Source: an uncultured Mollicutes bacterium
GTDB taxonomy: Bacteria > Bacillota_I > Bacilli_A > RFN20 > CAG-826
Assembly: GCA_900540395.1 (NCBI GenBank)
Contig: UQFQ01000007.1
Coordinates: 1 to 64,000, forward strand
DNA: 64,000 nucleotides
Direction: 5' to 3'
The translations under genes and the position numbers were made by a program. This document shows, one piece after another, positions 36,178-44,013 of the stretch (positions are counted from its first letter, which is position 1; every line of letters begins with the position of its first letter). The notes beneath the pieces are model-generated. The model was given only the letters and a program-made list of their open reading frames with translations, had not been told where the DNA came from and made no database searches.

Positions 36178-36210
36178 AAAGCATCTTGGAATAATCAAGG
36201 TGCTTTTTCT
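36178..36210 (+). terminator. Terminator of the SDR gene
   Basis: AAAGCATCTTG pairs with CAAGGTGCTTT (one G-U), loop of 7, then TTCTTT. Confidence 0.88.
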
Positions 36211-36280
36211 TTATTAAGTAAACGTAAATATTTTACAAATGCGCAAAACTTAAGACTCTCTAGATATGGTTTAATTTTCA

Positions 36281-36316
36281 AAGTTCGTAAAAGTTCGTTA
36301 TTTTACCTACTTCAAC
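36281..36316. repeat. Dispersed intergenic repeat, copy 1
   Basis: AAGTTCGTAAAAGTTC, then 14 unlike bases, then TTCAAC. The same two blocks with the same spacing occur at 39772-39807. Also near a tRNA gene. Confidence 0.6.
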
Positions 36317-36447
36317 TCTCACATTTTTTTATATTTCTTCTTCTTAAAATCAAAAATATTGCATTTATTTTTTAGAAGTCACCTATTTTTATTCAAGCAC
36401 AAACTATAAAAATCCATAGGTTCGAACCAAAATTATAATTGCAAAAA

Positions 36448-36500
36448 TTAAAAAAGCCTGCAAAACTACACTTTTTTAATAAATTGAGTTGCAGACTTTG
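36448..36500 (-). terminator. Terminator of tRNA-Gly
   Basis: On the minus strand AAAGTCTGCAA pairs with TTGCAGGCTTT (one G-U), followed by more T. It begins 13 nt after the tRNA 3' end; the loop is long. Confidence 0.75.
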
Positions 36501-36512
36501 AACTTTTACCGC

Positions 36513-36586
36513 TGGAGCACCATACGAGAATCGAACTCGCGTATTCAGCTTGGGAAGCTGACGTTCTACCATTGAACTAATGATGC
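36513..36586 (-). tRNA. tRNA-Gly (CCC anticodon)
   Basis: A 74-nt cloverleaf with encoded CCA. The acceptor GCATCAT pairs with ATGGTGC (one G-U). The anticodon arm TCAGC-TTCCCAA-GCTGA gives CCC. The T loop is GTTCGATTC. Confidence 0.92.
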
Positions 36587-36651
36587 GTGAATAAATAATA
36601 GCACAAAAGCTATTATTTAAGAAAGTTTATTTACGTTAAAAATTACTGCCA

Positions 36652-36978
36652 TCAAACCCCCCAATTAGGTGTTTCAAAGTAACTTACATAGATTCTAGTA
36701 GATGGAATATTTAATGTGTTACTAATTAAATTTGTAATCTCGTAAGTTAATTTGTCATAAGCATCGCTAGGAGCTTTGCCATAAATCTTAACTTCAATCA
36801 TGGCGCATTTTTCATCGCTTCCTTTAAAATACATTTTCTTGCCGCCGCTTAATTGAACCATTAACCAATTCTCACTTTTTCCAGGAATGATTTTAATGAG
36901 TTCTCCTAGCTTACTTTTGATTAAGTTTTCATCATTTGTGTTAATTTCTGCGTTTGTTTTAACTTGAATAAAAGGCAT
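36652..36978 (-). CDS. MIF/tautomerase-superfamily protein
   Basis: 108 aa. It begins MPFIQVKTN, with the Pro2 that serves as the catalytic base after Met removal in this superfamily. The pattern ENWLMVQLSGGKKMYFKG and ARIYVSYFETPNWGV-like ending (TRIYVSYFETPNWGVN region) resemble macrophage migration inhibitory factor and D-dopachrome tautomerase, rather than the 60-residue 4-OT type. MIF-like proteins are small trimers with tautomerase activity; bacterial and parasite homologues exist. The gene starts 2 nt after the DUF1461 gene stops and follows it in one unit. The physiological substrate is unknown. Confidence 0.85.
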   Translation of the reverse strand: MPFIQVKTNAEINTNDENLIKSKLGELIKIIPGKSENWLMVQLSGGKKMYFKGSDEKCAMIEVKIYGKAPSDAYDKLTYEITNLISNTLNIPSTRIYVSYFETPNWGV

Positions 36979-36979
36979 T

Positions 36980-37690
36980 TTAATTTACTCCTCTCCTTTT
37001 TAAATCTTGCTTTGAATATTTAATAATTGATCCATGTTTAACTTTTCTAACGATATTAAAGATAATTACAACAAGTAAAATTAATAACATCACCCCAAAA
37101 ATTAATATTCCACAATCTAAGAAAAACTGCTCTGGTAAAGCATTAATTATTGGATCGGTATATTGGTTAAAAATCCAATTATCTTTTCCTGGGAATAAAA
37201 TAGCATGAAAGAAAGCATAGGCGCTATTTACATCAATTAATGCAAATACTCCGAGCGCTCCTAAAAGCAAAATAGGAACAAAAGAAGCATAGAATAAGAT
37301 AGACATTCCCTTGATACGATAGACCTTAATAAAGTTTAGTTTAATTAAAATAGAATAAATTAAAAATATGATAAAGCTAATTGGTAAAGCTACTAAATCG
37401 AGTGTAAATAAAACACGACAATCTAAAAAATGATTCATCCCGCTTTCTGAATAATGAAAGACTCCTTCACCAAATGGTTGATAAAAAACAAGTGAATCCA
37501 TCAGTTCATTAAAAGACATTATTAAATCTGATTTTGAATAACCAGTCGCTTCAGTAATGTTTAATAAATCTATATGAAAGAAATAAAAATCTCGCCATAA
37601 AATTGGTATCGCTATTGAAAAAGTAACCACTAAAACTATAAAACTTAATGCATAAACAAATGTATTAAAAAACCTACCAACTTTTCGCAT
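36980..37690 (-). CDS. DUF1461 (TIGR01906-type) membrane protein
   Basis: 236 aa with about five membrane segments: about 10-32, 95-118, 125-150 and 195-222 are clear. The external part after TM1 has NITEATGYSKSDLIMSFNEL and FHYSESGMNHFLD, the pattern of the DUF1461 integral membrane family of Firmicutes. Function unknown. It is followed directly by the MIF-like gene. No clear Shine-Dalgarno sequence precedes the ATG. Confidence 0.78.
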   Translation of the reverse strand: MRKVGRFFNTFVYALSFIVLVVTFSIAIPILWRDFYFFHIDLLNITEATGYSKSDLIMSFNELMDSLVFYQPFGEGVFHYSESGMNHFLDCRVLFTLDLVALPISFIIFLIYSILIKLNFIKVYRIKGMSILFYASFVPILLLGALGVFALIDVNSAYAFFHAILFPGKDNWIFNQYTDPIINALPEQFFLDCGILIFGVMLLILLVVIIFNIVRKVKHGSIIKYSKQDLKRRGVN

Positions 37691-37756
37691 ATATAAATGA
37701 TAATCAGTTGATAGGTAAGAATAAACTAAAAATTTAGATTTATAAGCAATTTTTTG

Positions 37757-38653
37757 TTACTTTTCCAAATAGTGAATTGCAGTGGCTGCATCACCTACTG
37801 CTGTCGCAATTTGACGAACCTCTTTATCAATACAATCACCTATTGCAAATAAACCTTTTACACTAGTTTCAAAATGTTTGTCAACGTTAATAAAACCGCG
37901 TTCATTTAATATTCCTAAGTTTGATAAAAAGCCCGTTTGAGGAATTTGTCCAATATAAACAAAAACACCATCTACATCTAGTTTCATTTCTTCTTTAGTG
38001 TTTGTATCAAAAAGGATTACACTCTTTAAATGTTTATTTTCACTGACAAGCTCTTTAATTTGCTTAAATTCAATTACTTCAACATTCTTCTTGCCTTTTA
38101 ATTCGTCGATTTCTTTTTTAGTTCCTTTTAATTCATGGCGAGTAATAACATAAACTTTAGAAGCAATATTACTTAAATACATCGCTTCAGTTAAAGCGCT
38201 ATTTCCTCCTCCAACAACAAGGACTGTCTTGTTTTTATAAAAAGCCCCATCGCAAGTTGCACAAAAGGATACACCTCTTCCAAGCAAGGCGTCTTCATTT
38301 TCTAGATTTAATTTGCGCGCTTTAGTGCCTAATGCCAAAAGAACTTTTTTAGCTTCGTATTCTATATCGTCAGTTGTTACAACTTTAAAATGATCATCTA
38401 TCTTTTTAACTTCTTTAATTTCTTCATAATTTACTTCGATTCCTAAAGCATCGAGTTCATTTAAAAAATTAATAGATAAATCAGCTCCAACAATCTTGCC
38501 GACTCCCGGATAATTTTCAATTTCAAATGCGTTAACAACATTCCCACCAACGCAATTTTTCTCAAATACTAATAAATCTAGGTTGCTTCTTTTAGCATAA
38601 ATTGCAGCTGTAACGCCACCTGGGCCAGCACCAATAATAATTAAATTTTTCAT
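37757..38653 (-). CDS. trxB: Thioredoxin-disulfide reductase
   Basis: 298 aa, slightly short of the usual 305-320. FAD motif IIGAGPGGVTAAIYA at 6-20, redox-active CATC at 131-134, NAD(P) motif VVGGGNSALTEA near 147, and C-terminal FAD motif GLFAIGDCIDKEVRQIATAVGDAATA. The NADPH-specificity region reads VITRHELKGTKK, close to the usual HRRxxxR pattern but with only part of its Arg residues. It keeps thioredoxin reduced. A GAGG site precedes the start. No thioredoxin gene is adjacent. Confidence 0.92.
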   Translation of the reverse strand: MKNLIIIGAGPGGVTAAIYAKRSNLDLLVFEKNCVGGNVVNAFEIENYPGVGKIVGADLSINFLNELDALGIEVNYEEIKEVKKIDDHFKVVTTDDIEYEAKKVLLALGTKARKLNLENEDALLGRGVSFCATCDGAFYKNKTVLVVGGGNSALTEAMYLSNIASKVYVITRHELKGTKKEIDELKGKKNVEVIEFKQIKELVSENKHLKSVILFDTNTKEEMKLDVDGVFVYIGQIPQTGFLSNLGILNERGFINVDKHFETSVKGLFAIGDCIDKEVRQIATAVGDAATAIHYLEK

Positions 38654-38713
38654 CTTAAAAACCTCTTTTAAAGATTAAATTAAACTATAAGAAAAAGCAA
38701 AATAATTGCTTAA

Positions 38714-39223
38714 TTAAATTTCTTTACCTAAGCGCTCTGAAATAAAATTTTCAACATCATTTGATGTTATATTTAAACCAACTGAAAATTCGTTATAAAT
38801 ATTTGTTTTGATTTCTCTTAAAAAACTCTCGTCAGTAAAAGACAAAAATTTATTCTCTTTTTCAAGTTCTTTTTTCTTTTTCTCAAATGATTTGATCAAT
38901 CTAAAAATTTCTACAGGATTACCAGAATCATAAAGTTCTCTAAATTTTGTTTTTCTAATTTTTGGATTAGTAATCCAGATTTCTTTGATTTGAGGAAGTC
39001 TATCAATCAAATCTATAATTTCGGTTTTCGATAAAGCACTTCTAATAATGCCTTTATTGTCTGCAGGAATATAATATTTAATACTATCGTTTTTCTCATT
39101 AAAATAAGGTACCAAAACATAGTAGGTGTTTTTCCCTAAACCAACATCATAATTATCGAGTATGTCTATAACTTTACACACTTGCCCTTTTTTATTAACT
39201 ACAATATCTTCTCTTTTAAACAT
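38714..39223 (-). CDS. CarD/CdnL/TRCF-domain transcription regulator
   Basis: 169 aa. The N-terminal 60 residues (MFKREDIVVNKKGQVCKV, then YYVLVPYF and YYIPADN) form the CarD-type RNA-polymerase-interaction Tudor-like domain. The rest is helical and charged, with a Lys/Glu-rich helix (EKKKKELEKEN) and DSGNPVEIFRLIKSF, typical of CdnL C-terminal domains that touch the promoter -10 region. It probably modulates initiation, often at rRNA promoters (family knowledge). A GGAAAA site and a TATAAT about 30 nt upstream suggest its own promoter. Confidence 0.87.
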   Translation of the reverse strand: MFKREDIVVNKKGQVCKVIDILDNYDVGLGKNTYYVLVPYFNEKNDSIKYYIPADNKGIIRSALSKTEIIDLIDRLPQIKEIWITNPKIRKTKFRELYDSGNPVEIFRLIKSFEKKKKELEKENKFLSFTDESFLREIKTNIYNEFSVGLNITSNDVENFISERLGKEI

Positions 39224-39401
39224 CTATTTTCCTGACTTCCCTTAAATTATATCATTTAAAATTACTTAAAACTAGAAAAAAATCGATAACTATCGTATTT
39301 TTTAAATGTATTTGATAGTTAAAGCAAATATAATTTAATTCGCTTTTCTCATCTTCGAAACGCTAAAATTAACTTTTTTTAAAAATTTTTACATTTTTCT
39401 C

Positions 39402-39431
39402 TTGCGCAAATTTCTTTTTCTGTGTTATATT
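39402..39431 (+). promoter_or_regulatory. Promoter of the tRNA-Asp/tRNA-Phe unit
   Basis: TTGCGC at 39402-39407 and TATATT at 39426-39431, spaced 18 nt. The tRNA starts 37 nt further on, so a short 5' leader is cut off. Confidence 0.55.
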
Positions 39432-39468
39432 ATTTGAGCGCGTTTGAGACGTGCAAAAATCAAAAAGC

Positions 39469-39544
39469 GGACCAGTGGTGTAGCGGTTAACATGCCACTC
39501 TGTCACAGTGGAGATCGCGAGTTCGATTCTCGTCTGGTCCGCCA
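39469..39544 (+). tRNA. tRNA-Asp (GTC anticodon)
   Basis: A 76-nt cloverleaf with encoded CCA. The acceptor GGACCAG pairs with CTGGTCC. The anticodon arm CCACT-CTGTCAC-AGTGG gives GTC. Followed 16 nt later by tRNA-Phe. Confidence 0.95.
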
Positions 39545-39560
39545 GTTTTTTTGAAAAATT

Positions 39561-39636
39561 GGCCCGATAGCTCAGCAGGTAGAGCAAAGGACTGAAAATC
39601 CTTGTGTCCCCAGTTCAAACCTGGGTTGGGCCACCA
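39561..39636 (+). tRNA. tRNA-Phe (GAA anticodon)
   Basis: A 76-nt cloverleaf with encoded CCA. The acceptor GGCCCGA pairs with TTGGGCC. The anticodon arm AAGGA-CTGAAAA-TCCTT gives GAA. Confidence 0.95.
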
Positions 39637-39650
39637 TAAAATTAAGACTT

Positions 39651-39676
39651 AAGATGATCGTGGATCATCTTTTTTT
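39651..39676 (+). terminator. Terminator of the tRNA-Asp/Phe unit
   Basis: AAGATGATC-GTG-GATCATCTT, a perfect 9-bp stem, followed by a T run. Confidence 0.9.
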
Positions 39677-39771
39677 GTGCTTTTTTCGCACTTTAAAAGG
39701 CGCCACTTATGACGCCAAATAACCTACTTTTAAAGTAAAAAACCCGCAAATCTTCACTTAAATTGTTGTTT

Positions 39772-39807
39772 AAGTTCGTAAAAGTTCAATATTAGTCAAA
39801 CTTCAAC
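39772..39807. repeat. Dispersed intergenic repeat, copy 2
   Basis: AAGTTCGTAAAAGTTC, 14 unlike bases, then TTCAAC, just beyond the stop of the DUF3137 gene. Matches 36281-36316 in both blocks and spacing. Confidence 0.6.
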
Positions 39808-39815
39808 CCACATAA

Positions 39816-40754
39816 TTATTTAAGATTTCTATCTAAAAATTTATTCTTATCAACATCAAAATCATCAATTAATTTTAGAGGAATAGATAATTCTAAAATA
39901 TAATTCTTAAGGATTGAGACATCAACTTTTCTAAAGACAGAAATTTTTGCCCTAGTTGAATAATTATTCATAAAGACAAAAAGCTTATTTTGATCAAAAA
40001 CAAAAACAATTTTGCTATCGACTACTTCATCAAATTCAAGCAAAGATAGTTGAACTTGAGAAGTCATGAGATAAAAAGCGAAGGTGTCATCGCTTGAAAA
40101 TGAACTAAACTTCTTATTGAAATCAACAGACTCAAACTTAACCTCTGTTCTTTTCGATGGAGTACGGTAAAATTCACTTTGAGAACCTTTTTCAAAACAG
40201 CAGAAATAATTATTAAAGCTACGTGGGAAAGTAAAAATATAAGCTTTTCCTGGATAATCGTAATTTACTCTATGTGTATGACCCTTACTATCGGTTGTAA
40301 CATGAACAAAGGTAGCGTTATAGTCACAGCCTTCAATCTTTATCCCTTTATATGTGCTAGTAAATAGATTTCTTGATGTATAGGAATCAGGTGTTCTTAA
40401 AACATCACTTTCTTTTAAATAACTAAAACTTAATCCCTTTTTAGGAAAAATTTCATAATCATCGCCATAAATCTCTTTTAAATAGTTTTTGTCAAATTCA
40501 GCTTTAAATGAATTTATCAATTTGATGTTAATTCGACTAACACCAAATATCATTCCAACGATTCCAACTACGAATAAAATAAATCCAATAAAAGAAAAGG
40601 AAATATCTACATCGTGGTTAATAAAGATTAAGGCAATGAAAATTACTCCTACAAGTGTAAAGAGTCCAAAAATTATTAAAATAGCGATTGCTTTATTTAA
40701 TAAGTTTTTTCGTAAAGACTCAAGTTTTGCAATCTTTTCTTCTATATTAGCCAT
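39816..40754 (-). CDS. DUF3137 membrane protein, LemA partner
   Basis: 312 aa. Two TM segments near the N-terminus (about 19-42 and 50-72) precede a soluble domain with GIKIEGCDYNATFVHV, GKAYIFTFPRSFN, VEFKSVDFNKKFS-like wording (KFESVDFNKKFSSFSSDD) and FVFDQNKLFVFM. This matches DUF3137, a family commonly encoded next to lemA. Function unknown; likely works with LemA at the membrane. It starts 12 nt after the lemA stop, in the same direction. Confidence 0.85.
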   Translation of the reverse strand: MANIEEKIAKLESLRKNLLNKAIAILIIFGLFTLVGVIFIALIFINHDVDISFSFIGFILFVVGIVGMIFGVSRINIKLINSFKAEFDKNYLKEIYGDDYEIFPKKGLSFSYLKESDVLRTPDSYTSRNLFTSTYKGIKIEGCDYNATFVHVTTDSKGHTHRVNYDYPGKAYIFTFPRSFNNYFCCFEKGSQSEFYRTPSKRTEVKFESVDFNKKFSSFSSDDTFAFYLMTSQVQLSLLEFDEVVDSKIVFVFDQNKLFVFMNNYSTRAKISVFRKVDVSILKNYILELSIPLKLIDDFDVDKNKFLDRNLK

Positions 40755-40766
40755 TTTTTAACTGAA

Positions 40767-41369
40767 TTAGAATTCAAATTTAACGTCTTGACGTTTTTCT
40801 TCATCAGCTTTGAAGAATTCTAAATCTTTAGTAAAGCCTATACGTTTAGCAACAATTGAATCTGGGAAGGTAACTCTCTTTTGATTAAAAATTGAAACGT
40901 TAGAATTATATACTCTACGAGCAGCTTGAAGTTGTTCTTCACAATCAGCTGTTTGATTTTGAAGTAAAGTAAATTGTGTATCAGCTTTAAGTTGAGGATA
41001 TTGTTCAACTACAACATTAATTCCTCTTTGGACTTCGCTTAATTCAGCATTGAGTTTGCTCTTTTCATCTAAAGATAATTCATTAATATTGCCAGTTCTC
41101 ATGCCAATAACTTTACTTAAAGTTTCGGCCTCATGTTTTGCATAGCCCTTAACAGAAGCTAATGCTTTTGTTAAAAGATCATAACGTTTAGTTAAAGCAA
41201 CATCAATTCCACTATTTGCTTCTTCAACTTTAACTTTGGTTTGTCTAAACCAGTTCATTGTTACAATGTACCATGCAACAATAGCAATAATTGCAATTAA
41301 GACAACTGCAACTACGACAATGGCGATAATAGCGCCTGTGCTTAATAATAAATTAGGTATTATAAACAT
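40767..41369 (-). CDS. lemA: LemA family protein
   Basis: 200 aa. One N-terminal TM (about 10-34) then a long helical domain: NWFRQTKVKVEEANSGIDVALTKRYDLL, AKHEAETLSKV, ARRVYNSNVSIFNQKRVTFPDSIVAKRIGF, all LemA hallmarks. The fold is a membrane-anchored helical bundle of unclear role. It has a strong AGGAGG site 7 nt upstream of the ATG, and is followed by the DUF3137 gene. Confidence 0.93.
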   Translation of the reverse strand: MFIIPNLLLSTGAIIAIVVVAVVLIAIIAIVAWYIVTMNWFRQTKVKVEEANSGIDVALTKRYDLLTKALASVKGYAKHEAETLSKVIGMRTGNINELSLDEKSKLNAELSEVQRGINVVVEQYPQLKADTQFTLLQNQTADCEEQLQAARRVYNSNVSIFNQKRVTFPDSIVAKRIGFTKDLEFFKADEEKRQDVKFEF

Positions 41370-41539
41370 TTATTTGCCCTCCTTTTTGAATTATATCATA
41401 GTCATGCAAAAATAGATAAAAAACTCGTTATCTAAATAGTAAATTTCTAAAAGACGTTGATTTGATAAACTTTTTTTTAATTTTTACAAATTAAACTCCT
41501 TTATATTAGTGAAGAGATATCTTCTAAGAAAGGAGGTGT

Positions 41540-41566
41540 AAAAAAGTGATGCATTTAGCACCACTT
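41540..41566 (-). terminator. Terminator of the glgB-glgP operon
   Basis: On the minus strand AAGTGGTGC-TAAAT-GCATCACTT (9 bp, one G-U) then TTTTTT. It starts about 25 nt after the glgP stop. Confidence 0.85.
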
Positions 41567-41591
41567 CTTGATATTTCTTTATTGATGATAA

Positions 41592-44009
41592 CTAGTCTTT
41601 AAATTCAATTTTCTTTAAATGCCAGATATCTTTATTATATTGTTCAATTGTTCTATCGCTAGAGAAATATCCACTCTTTGCGATATTAATTAAGCAACTC
41701 TTTGTCCAAGCTTGTCTATCTTTATAATAGTTTTCAATTTCTTTTGACTCAGCAATGTATGCAGCAAAATCCATTAAAATGAAATATTCATCGTTATGAT
41801 TCATAATTTCATCAAAGATACCTCTGAAACGGTCATGCATATTTTCACACCATGGACCATTAAATAAGCTATCTAAAATTCTTCTAATGTTTGGATCACT
41901 GTTATATAAGTCCCATGGGTTATACATTCCACTCTTTTTAATGGATTCAATATCATTGACTTTTAAGCCAAAGATAAAGCTATTCTCATCACCAACTCTT
42001 TCATTAATTTCAACATTAGCACCATCAAGTGTTCCAAGTGTTAAAGCGCCATTCATCATAAACTTCATGTTACTTGTACCACTTGCTTCTTTACCAGCAG
42101 TTGAAATTTGTTCTGAAATATCGGTTGCAGGAATGATAAGTTCGGCTAAAGAAACACCATAGTTTTCCATAAATACAACTTTAATGTATTTAGAAATTTC
42201 TGGATCATTATTAACTACATTAGCAACTGCGTTAATTAATGTAATAATTTCTTTTGCGAAAATATAACTTGGTGCAGCCTTTGCTCCAAAAATAAAGGTA
42301 TGTGGGAGCATCTTGAAATCAGGATTACTCTTAAGTTCAAAGTAGTAATGCATGATTCTAAAGACATTTAAAAGTTGTCTCTTATAGGCATGTAATCTCT
42401 TAATTTGGGTATCGATAATTGAATGGGTATCAATTTTGATGCCATAATTCTTTTCGATGTAGTTAGCAAGTTTGATTTTGTTAAGATGTTTAACCTTTCT
42501 TAAAGATTCAAGTGTATCTCTATCATCTTGATATTTAAGAAGTTTTTCTAAATCATCAGGATTTTTAATCCAAGAATCACCAATTTTTGAAGTGATTAAT
42601 TTTGAAAGTTCAGGGTTTGAATACATTAACCATCTTCTATGGGTTACACCATTTGTTTTGTTGTTGAATTTTTCTGGGAAATACTTATAGAAATCTTTAA
42701 AGGTTTCATTCTTTAAGATTTCAGTATGTAATGCAGCAACACCATTAACGCTAAAGCAAGTAAAGATAGCAAGGTTAGTCATTCTAACCATTCCATCTTT
42801 AATGATTTGCATATTACTAATTTCGCCTTCATTTAAGCCATGTTGGTTCATCCAGATCATTGTACGACGATTAATTTCTTCAATAATCATGTAGCAACGA
42901 GGAATTAAATTTTGAATATATTGAATTGGCCATTTTTCAAGTGCTTCAGGCATAATTGTATGGTTTGTATATGCAATACATTTTGTCGCTTGTTCCCAAG
43001 CTTCGTCCCATCCAAAACCATGCTCATCCATTAAAAGCCTCATGAGTTCAGGGATTGCTAAAATTGGATGCGTGTCATTAAGTTGGAAAACATAGCTTTC
43101 GTATAATTTATGTAAATCACCACCTAAACGAATAAATCCTCTAATAGCACTTTGAAGTCCAGCGCTAACAAAGAAATATTGTTGTCTTAATCTAAGGAGT
43201 TTACCATGTTCTGTTGTATCATCTGGATATAAGCCATGGCATAATTCATTAATTTGATTTAAATATTCATCAAATGAAATATTGTATGGGAAATTTTGTT
43301 CACTTGGTTGAGCTTTCCAAAGTCTTAAATTATTGGCAACACCGTTTTTATAACCAACAACAGAAACATCATATGGACAAGCAGTAATTTTTGTTGAATT
43401 GACTGTTCTAATTCCATAATCTCCATTAGGTTTTAAATAAGTTTCAGCATTACCATAAAAGCTAACTTCTACTGAATGTTTAGGTTTTCTAACTTCCCAA
43501 ACATAACCATTTTGCAACCATTGATCAGGAAGTTCTATTTGGTTTTCATTAACAATTTTTTGCTTAAAGAAACCATATTCATAACGGATACAGTTACCGT
43601 TTCCTGGATATCCTAAAGAAGCAATTGAATCTAAGAAACAAGCAGCAAGTCTTCCAAGACCTCCATTTCCTAAACCAGCATCAGCTTCCATGTCTTCGAG
43701 TTCGCCAATATCAATGCCAAGTTCACTCAAGCCATCTTTACAAATATCATAGATACCAAGATTCATCATGTTATTTGTAAGTAAACGGCCAATTAAAAAT
43801 TCCATTGAGAAATAGATTAATTGTTTTGAATGATTACTATTTAGGTATTCGTGAGTTTTACGCCAGTTATAGCCAGCATAATCTCTAACCATTTCGCCTA
43901 AAATATCGTATTTTTCTAAAACGTGAGCATCGGATGGAGAACGTCCATATTTTGCTGACATTCTAGATTTAAATTCTTTTGCAAATTCAGTTTTATTTGA
44001 AAATATCAT
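41592..44009 (-). CDS. glgP: Glycogen/maltodextrin phosphorylase
   Basis: 805 aa, normal for the GT35 family. Clear motifs: EDMEADAGLGNGGLGRLAAC near 105-125, QLNDTHPILAIPELMRLL, RLHAYKRQLLN, and the pyridoxal-phosphate region EASGTSNMKFMMNGALTLGT around residue 650 with the Schiff-base Lys in SNMKF. It releases glucose 1-phosphate from alpha-1,4-glucans in the cytosol. It starts 4 nt after the branching-enzyme gene and shares its transcript. No glgA, glgC or debranching gene is in the window. Confidence 0.95.
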   Translation of the reverse strand: MIFSNKTEFAKEFKSRMSAKYGRSPSDAHVLEKYDILGEMVRDYAGYNWRKTHEYLNSNHSKQLIYFSMEFLIGRLLTNNMMNLGIYDICKDGLSELGIDIGELEDMEADAGLGNGGLGRLAACFLDSIASLGYPGNGNCIRYEYGFFKQKIVNENQIELPDQWLQNGYVWEVRKPKHSVEVSFYGNAETYLKPNGDYGIRTVNSTKITACPYDVSVVGYKNGVANNLRLWKAQPSEQNFPYNISFDEYLNQINELCHGLYPDDTTEHGKLLRLRQQYFFVSAGLQSAIRGFIRLGGDLHKLYESYVFQLNDTHPILAIPELMRLLMDEHGFGWDEAWEQATKCIAYTNHTIMPEALEKWPIQYIQNLIPRCYMIIEEINRRTMIWMNQHGLNEGEISNMQIIKDGMVRMTNLAIFTCFSVNGVAALHTEILKNETFKDFYKYFPEKFNNKTNGVTHRRWLMYSNPELSKLITSKIGDSWIKNPDDLEKLLKYQDDRDTLESLRKVKHLNKIKLANYIEKNYGIKIDTHSIIDTQIKRLHAYKRQLLNVFRIMHYYFELKSNPDFKMLPHTFIFGAKAAPSYIFAKEIITLINAVANVVNNDPEISKYIKVVFMENYGVSLAELIIPATDISEQISTAGKEASGTSNMKFMMNGALTLGTLDGANVEINERVGDENSFIFGLKVNDIESIKKSGMYNPWDLYNSDPNIRRILDSLFNGPWCENMHDRFRGIFDEIMNHNDEYFILMDFAAYIAESKEIENYYKDRQAWTKSCLINIAKSGYFSSDRTIEQYNKDIWHLKKIEFKD

Positions 44010-44013
44010 CTAG

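Larger units (their letters stand above)
36153..36512. other. Gene-free stretch between the SDR and tRNA-Gly
   Basis: About 360 nt. It contains the SDR terminator, one copy of a dispersed repeat (36281-36316) and the terminator of tRNA-Gly. I see no coding signal. Confidence 0.7.

Noticed and set aside
39369..39587. A 72-codon minus-strand frame
   Set aside because: It crosses tRNA-Asp and the start of tRNA-Phe.
41546..41602. An 18-codon hydrophobic plus-strand frame with an excellent AAGGAGG site
   Set aside because: It lies on top of the glgP terminator hairpin on the other strand, which explains the pairing and the purine-rich stretch; no supporting conservation can be seen.
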